Shown here: positions 58,618-64,000 of the stretch, piece after piece | Position numbering within the stretch: the first letter of the stretch is position 1 | How the letters are laid out: each line of letters opens with the position of its first letter | Source: Pogona vitticeps | Lineage: Eukaryota > Chordata > Lepidosauria > Squamata > Agamidae | DNA length: 64,000 bases | NCBI RefSeq assembly: GCF_051106095.1 | Contig: NC_135788.1 | Location: 40,614,501-40,678,500 of the forward strand | Direction: 5' to 3' | Position numbers and translations under genes: made by a program | The notes under the pieces: model-generated | The model's input: only the letters and a program-made list of their open reading frames with translations | Told to the model about the DNA's origin: nothing | The model's database searches: none

Positions 58618-58990
58618 ATATGCCGCCCACTCTACCCAAAGGTCTCTGGGCGCCTTACAACAATTAAAATTCAACTAAAATACAATAAAAGATAAAATGA
58701 TTAAAATACAATTAAAATTGCCATCAGGACCCACTGTTGATGTTATTTCAATTAAAAGCTTTCTGGTTCGGGAAGGTTTTTTACCTGGCGCCGAAATGTC
58801 ATCAACGTCGGTGCCAGATGAATTTCAGTCGGGAGGGCATTCCATAGTCAGGGGGCAGCTGCCAAAAAGGCCCTTTGTCTACAAGCCATCCCTCTTACCT
58901 CCTTGAGGGACGGCTCTTTCAAAAGGGCCCCCTGGCTAGATCTTAACTGCCGGGTAGGCTCATATGGAACATCTGTGATTTCACCTGTGA
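58571..58990 (-). mobile_element. LINE-type 3' region (L2/CR1-like, clade uncertain)
   Basis: After the (TTTA)n tail, TATGCCGCCCACTCTACCC, GTCTCTGGGCGCCTTACAAC and GGGACGGCTCTTTCAAAAGG form a block I recognise as a dispersed squamate repeat, in minus orientation. Family name uncertain. Confidence 0.5.
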
Positions 58991-59184
58991 TTTGCATAAC
59001 ATCTATATTATCAATAAATCTGTTGTATTGGCAGCACGTGTCTTAGATTTCTCTAATTGGTATTAAGGGAGTAATACCTGGTGGCAGCGTGAAGTGAGGA
59101 CAAGCATCCAGAGGGTGGACTTGTGTTTAAGGGGAAATAAACAAAGGACACAGGATGTACATTAAACTAATCTTGTTGCTTAGT

Positions 59185-59310
59185 TTAATATGTCAAACTC
59201 GACTAGGCCCAATGAATCAATGGGGTTTGATGAGTCAACTCCTTTGTAAATTCCATTGATTCAAATGGGCTAACTCTTGTGATTTACTGTGGCATAGCAA
59301 ACTGCAACAG
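59185..59310 (+). repeat. Short dispersed repeat (CAATGGG...AACAGG)
   Basis: Carries AATCAATGGGGTTTGATGAG and ATTCAAATGGGCTAACTC, as in 13828-13940. Confidence 0.5.
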
Positions 59311-59820
59311 GCTGGGTTACTGTAATGTACTCTATGTGGGACTACCTCTAGAAAGTGTCAGGAAACTCCAGTGGATCAAAAATGTGGCAGCCAGGTTGCT
59401 AAGTGGGGCTAGTCACATGGACCACATAACCCATGTTACATGAACTCCACTGGTTTATGATAAATCTCTGGGCAAATTTTGAAGTGCTGGTTGGACCCTA
59501 TAAGACCCTAAATGGCTTGGGTTCAAACTGTCTCAAGGACTGCATCTCCCTTTATGAGCCACCTCAAGTATTAAGATCATCAGAATACCTTTTCTTGATC
59601 CTGCCACCTTCACAGGTATGTTTGGTGGGGACACAGCAGAGGGCCTTCTCTGTTGCTGCTCCAAGACTTTGGAACTCCTTCCTACAGGAGACCAGGCTGG
59701 CCCCATTTTTGCTGTTCGACAGCAAGCAGGTGATGACCTTTCTCTTCAGGCAAGCTTTCCCTTAGTGATTGGCTGCCTAAGTATGGATTTTAAATGGATT
59801 GTGTTACCTTACTGCCTCGG
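59285..59820 (+). mobile_element. L2-like LINE relic (reverse-transcriptase C-terminus)
   Basis: The plus strand reads GYCNVLYVGLPLESVRKLQW then IKNVAARLLSGASHMDHIT, a hallmark L2-clade block. Further on KTLNGLGSNCLKDCISLYEP and RAFSVAAPRLWNSF follow in another frame. It is old, with frame breaks and a stop. Confidence 0.8.
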
Positions 59821-60017
59821 TGAGTCAGACAGAACTTAATGACTAAACAACAACAACAACAACTGCCTCAAATGTGTTTTGGTGTTTTTGTTTACCATTT
59901 TTAGTGTGGTATTTGATCCTTTTAGTATATGTATAGTTAAAGTTGAGGGTAGCCACCTAATGTTCTTTCTGAGGAAAAAGAAGGAATCAAAATATTTCAA
60001 ATAAAATAAAATAAAAT

Positions 60018-60115
60018 AGGGTAGGCCCATTTGAATGAATGAAATTTATGGAAGAGCTCAATGAACCTCTAGTGTGGCTTACTGTGCTAAGCAACAGGAT
60101 TTCAGCCTGTATACT
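60018..60115 (+). repeat. Short dispersed repeat (CAATGGG...AACAGG)
   Basis: GTAGGCCCATTTGAATGAAT, then GTGTGGCTTACTGTGCTAAG and CAACAGGATTTCAG. Confidence 0.5.
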
Positions 60116-61715
60116 TAAAGTCTGATGCTAAACCTAATAATAATGATAAAGGGCCGTTTTGGACCAGGTGAAAGGGACCAAGTATTCCCTCCATTTGTTG
60201 GCAAATCTACCTTGGACTGTATTATCCACAACAATATTATATGGCTGTGCATAACATAACTCTTTGCTTGGTGCCCTCCTGATCATTTGAGCTTATGACT
60301 CCCACCTTCCTCAGTCAGCATGACCAAACAATGGGATATGTAGTTACACACGTCTGGAAGCCACCGGCTTGGCAAAATATGATGCCAGTGCTATTCTCTT
60401 CTTTTTTAATATCCCAACTTGCTTAATCACTTTACTGTGCAGTTTTAGCTGTTAATTCTTGCTGTAATGCTGGTCCACATGTCCTTGCCTGCAACCTGTT
60501 TTGATGGATATAGTAGTAATGTTGCAGGGATACTGGGCTGCCCATACTAAGTCAGATTTTTGTTATCAGGATTTTTCTTTTCTTTTATAAATTCAATGCG
60601 AAAGCTGGACAGTTTTTAATGCGGTTTGATATACGTATGCAACTGAGCAGAGATTTTTACAGACACACACACTCAGATACACACCAACATGTATGCATGT
60701 ACACATCCTGGGAAAAGTTGCCAGAGACATGTTTTCCTGTGATGAGAAAATGCTGTGTAAGATCATGCCAAAATTAAAAGTATAGTTTCTATTTGATTCT
60801 GCATATGGTTACAGTAGACTGCACAGTCGTGGGCTGAGCAGCCCAGTGGCAAAATGTTAATTCTCACAGTTGTTAAAAAATCTGAACAAAGGGGAATGTG
60901 TGACAAATGCGAGTCTTAATTACAGCTTGTGTAATAGTGGAGCTGGTTTATCAAGAGTTAGACTCACACTGAATTTTCTGCAGCTTGGTAAAAGGTGGTT
61001 TTCCTTGAATAAGGGTAGGATTTCAGCTGCAGGTAAAAGCAACCTTATATTCAGTTTCTATGTCCCATTTCACCTGCCCCTTTATCGCTTCTATGTCCAT
61101 GATGCTGAACTACCAAGGAATGTCACAGGATTTTGCATTGCTGACAGCTTTGTTATTAGATTATTCCTGTTCCATTATAAAACTGTCTTCCTAGGAAATG
61201 CAAAGCTTCTCTAAACCTGTAATCTAAAATCAAGCGAGGCAGTCTTATCATGAGGGCATTCTGCTACTGCAAGCCCTGTTGGAAATGAACAAGGCTTCTG
61301 AGCAAAGAATGCTGCAAAGCCTTGCACTTTAAAAAAAAGCTACTGAGGGTTAATTGGTTATTTGGAAGGTAACCTTGGTTTACTCAGATCATGCATAAGA
61401 TATTAATGCTGACGGCCAAGTCTCACTGAGCAAATCACAGTGAATTTCAGTGCTAGATTAATTAACTGTAATCTATTCAGGCTTTCTATGCCATGTGGCT
61501 GAAAAAAAATATCCTACACTCTTCCTAAGCAAATTATGTGGACATATATGACTGGAATTTCCATCAGCCCTAGTTCATATCATCAGTAACCCTCATCCAA
61601 GCAGAGGGGACATTTTAATGCCCCAGTCATATTTTATTCCAAAAATCATGCAAAACTAGGTATACTTAAGCATTACAAACAACATTGAAAGTTTATAAAC
61701 AATTGCTTAACACAG
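60116..61715. other. Intergenic, possible conserved non-coding sequence
   Basis: No gene recognised. 60880-61300 is balanced unique sequence without repeats and is the best candidate here for conserved regulatory DNA, by appearance only. Confidence 0.3.
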
Positions 61716-61728
61716 TAAATCACACTAG

Positions 61729-62064
61729 GTAAAGGTTCCCCTTGACATTTAGTCCAGTCCTGTCTGACTCTAGGGGGCAGTGCTCATCCCCATCTCCAAG
61801 CCGTAGAGCCAGCGTTTGTCCGAAGACAGTTTCTGTGGTCACGTGGCCAGCACGACTAGACACGGAACACTGTTACCTTACCACTGTGGTGGTACCTATT
61901 TATCTATTCACATTTACATGCTTTTGAACTGCTAGGTTGGCGAGGAGCTGGGACAAGTAACAGGAGTTCACTCCGTCACGTGGATTCGATCTTACGACTG
62001 CTGGTCTTCTGACCTTGCAGCACAGAGGCTTCTGTGCTTTAACCGGCAGCGCCACCACGTTCCT
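61729..62064 (-). mobile_element. Sauria SINE with 12-bp target duplication
   Basis: The same element as 38760-39099 and the same orientation. AAATCACACTAG (61717-61728) and AAATCACGCTAG (62069-62080) flank it with one change. The BovB-like tail here reads TAGAGTCAGACAGGACTGGA on the minus strand. Confidence 0.9.
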
Positions 62065-62084
62065 TTTAAAATCACGCTAGAACA

Positions 62085-62303
62085 GACCTATTAAATCAAT
62101 GGGGATTTTCTGAGTCAACCTTTCCATAAGTTCCATTGATTGAGATGGACCTACTCTAACTGTGACTTACTTCATTATAGTAAGTAGATGTTAGTATAGG
62201 CTCATTTATATCAATGGAATTATAATGGGGATTTCACTAAATCCCCATTGATTCAGTGGGCCTACCCAAGTGTGATTTATTATACTAAACAACAGGATTT
62301 TGG
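62085..62303 (+). repeat. Short dispersed repeat, two tandem copies
   Basis: ATTAAATCAATGGGGATTTT...GATGGACCTACTCTAAC is followed by a second unit TCAATGGAATTATAATGGGG...CAGTGGGCCTACCC, then ACTAAACAACAGGATTTTGG. Confidence 0.55.
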
Positions 62304-62706
62304 CCAAAATCTCCATGTATCAAGAACATGGCACATACATGATTTTGGGCTGGTGGGGGGGTCTTCCCCCTCAGGCAAAAAATAAACACACAGGTGGAAC
62401 AGAAATTTAATCTTGCCTTTATGGTACATTTTTGTCCCAGCCAAAATAAGGTATTGGTAGAAAAATTGCCCCATGCCATTCTTCAGCATGCCATGGTTCT
62501 GAAAACCAAACATGGCATATTCCCAATGACAGTAGTTTGCTCCCCCTTTGTTGGGGTGAGTGGGTTTCTTAATTGGAATTCTCAGTGAGATCCACTGGAA
62601 CTCTTGATTGCTTCAGGAAACACGGCACCTACTAACCATGAGTCCTAACTCCAACTCTGTCCCTTCAGTTAACCCCCAATAGCTGGAATTTCATGGGTTC
62701 AAAATA

Positions 62707-63130
62707 CACGGGTGCCTTGCTAGACGATGATAATCCATTCCACTGAAATCGCTGTTCAGCGAAATCATTGTCTAGTGAAAAACATTTCCCCATTGGAATG
62801 CATCGAAACCTGTTTAATGCATTCTAATGGGGAAGAATCGTCGTTGTTCAGTGAAGATCGGCCATAGGAAAGCCACGTTGTGAATCGCCGATCAGCTGTT
62901 TAAATCACTGTCTTGGAAAGCTTAGGTCCCAAAAACACCTCTTTTGCGAGCATGGAGGGAGCTGTCAAAATCGTCTAGCGAAAATCAGTTTGCGAAGCAG
63001 GAACCAAACATTGTCCAGAAAAATTCCCCCATAGGAATCACTGTTTTGCCAATCACTATAGCGATCACAAAAAGTCAATGTCTAGTGGAAAAACCATCAT
63101 GCGGGGTAACTGTCTAGCGAGGCACCACTG
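62707..63130. mobile_element. Tigger-like MITE
   Basis: Ends CACGGGTGCCTTGCTAGACG and GTCTAGCGAGGCACCACTG lie within TA (62705-62706, 63131-63132). ATCCATTCCACTG and GCCGATCAGCTG match the siblings. Confidence 0.88.
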
Positions 63131-63169
63131 TATATAACAGAAGTCACTCAGTGCTTTTTATTTCTGCCT

Positions 63170-63395
63170 GGATGAGGGTCAAGACCCTACTCATGACTTG
63201 AGTTCGATCCCAGGCTCAGGTCGCTGGCTCAAGGTTTACTCAACCTTCCATCCTTCCAAGGTCGGTAAACTGAGTATCTAGCTTGCGGGGTGGCAGTGGG
63301 TGGGATGTGTCGCCAGCATAATTGAATTGCAAACTGTGCAGAGAATGCTTTACACACTATGGGGTGATATATAAGCAACACACTTTGCTTTTAAA
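63170..63395 (+). mobile_element. tRNA-derived SINE, CR1/L2-tail type
   Basis: TTGAGTTCGATCCCAGGCTC (B box), GGTTTACTCAACCTTCCATC and the tail GATATATAAGCAACACACT match 28258-28504 inverted. The 5' A box is eroded. Confidence 0.7.
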
Positions 63396-63896
63396 GAAAG
63401 TCTGGCACACATTGTTCTGTACAGAAAATAATAATGATTTGGAGAGAAGCATATTTCAGTTTAACTGTGATTAACCTACTCCTGGGTTTATTGATTTATA
63501 CTTTGGAAAAGCTTGATACAGGTGTAGTGCCCGGGCTTTTAAGGATCTAAGAGAGATTCCCATAAATGTTCCATAACAGCATCATTGCTTTAACCTCTAT
63601 TTAAGAGAACTCTAGTTGTTAGACAGATCTTCCTGCAGGCACATCACAAGTGTGACAAGTGGCTTTGGCCTTGTGCCACTCACGTCAATTCATATTAGGC
63701 AACTCGGGTGACAGACATGAGTGATATAAAATGTCAAACAGAATACTTGATAGAATGTAACATTTCTCCTGAAATTCAGTTGCTGCAGCTGTAGTTTAAG
63801 GACGATAAAAACTGGAGGATTTTTCTCAAGGTGACCAAAAAAGTCTTACATGTGAATTGCTAAACTAATAAGAATTCTGCCATAGATTGCATAGTA

Positions 63897-64000
63897 CTGT
63901 GTTTCCACGAAAATAAGACAGGGTCTTATATTAATTTTTGCTCCAAAAAACACATTAGGGCTTATTTTTAGGGGATTTTTTTTCATGTACAACAATCTAC
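63897..64000. mobile_element. TA-flanked MITE, cut by the window end
   Basis: CTGTGTTTCCACGAAAATAA and GGGTCTTATATTAATTTTTG match the 5733-6010 element inverted; the right end lies outside. Confidence 0.7.

Overview
The window is vertebrate genomic DNA, almost certainly from a squamate reptile. It carries BovB (RTE) LINEs, Sauria-type SINEs whose 3' tail copies the BovB tail, other tRNA-derived SINEs, a Penelope-like element, L2-like LINE tails, and many small DNA transposons (Tigger-like with TA target duplications, hAT-like with 8-bp duplications, one Tc1-like). Two host genes with normal intron-exon structure are present, in the tail-to-tail order known for human 3p24 (KAT2B then SGO1).

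Layout. 1-3228 is a KAT2B intron holding a Tc1-like transposon with a Tigger-like element nested in it. 3229-8000 carries the last five KAT2B coding exons (+ strand: end of the acetyltransferase domain, linker, whole bromodomain), followed by a 3' UTR of about 1.9 kb. SGO1 (shugoshin 1, - strand) has nine coding exons from 22186 down to 11088; they join in frame into a 596-residue protein. A non-coding first exon and a CpG-rich, CCAAT-rich promoter lie near 24.1-24.7 kb. From about 25.8 kb to the end I find no host protein gene. This part resembles the gene-poor stretch beyond SGO1 in other amniotes and is a mosaic of repeats with intervals of single-copy sequence.

How the genes relate. KAT2B is a histone/lysine acetyltransferase co-activator. 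SGO1 protects centromeric cohesin. They are neighbours, not a functional unit, and their 3' ends are close enough (about 0.8 kb between the nearest poly(A) signals) that read-through could overlap.

Most unusual structures: (1) a diverged inverted duplication with arms of about 330 bp (24723-25050 and 25470-25817) abutting the SGO1 promoter; (2) a young 5'-truncated BovB copy (50370-52047) with an uninterrupted reverse-transcriptase frame and an 8-bp target duplication, in the same window as two Sauria SINEs with 12-bp duplications; (3) a BovB fragment inserted inside an older BovB with a perfect 12-bp duplication; (4) a Tigger-like element built of 145-bp tandem units and stacked hairpins; (5) a two-copy purine-rich repeat with coding-like stretches that I cannot classify. 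Exon limits were placed by reading frames, splice signals and remembered human proteins; repeat names rest on recognised termini and motifs, not on a database search.
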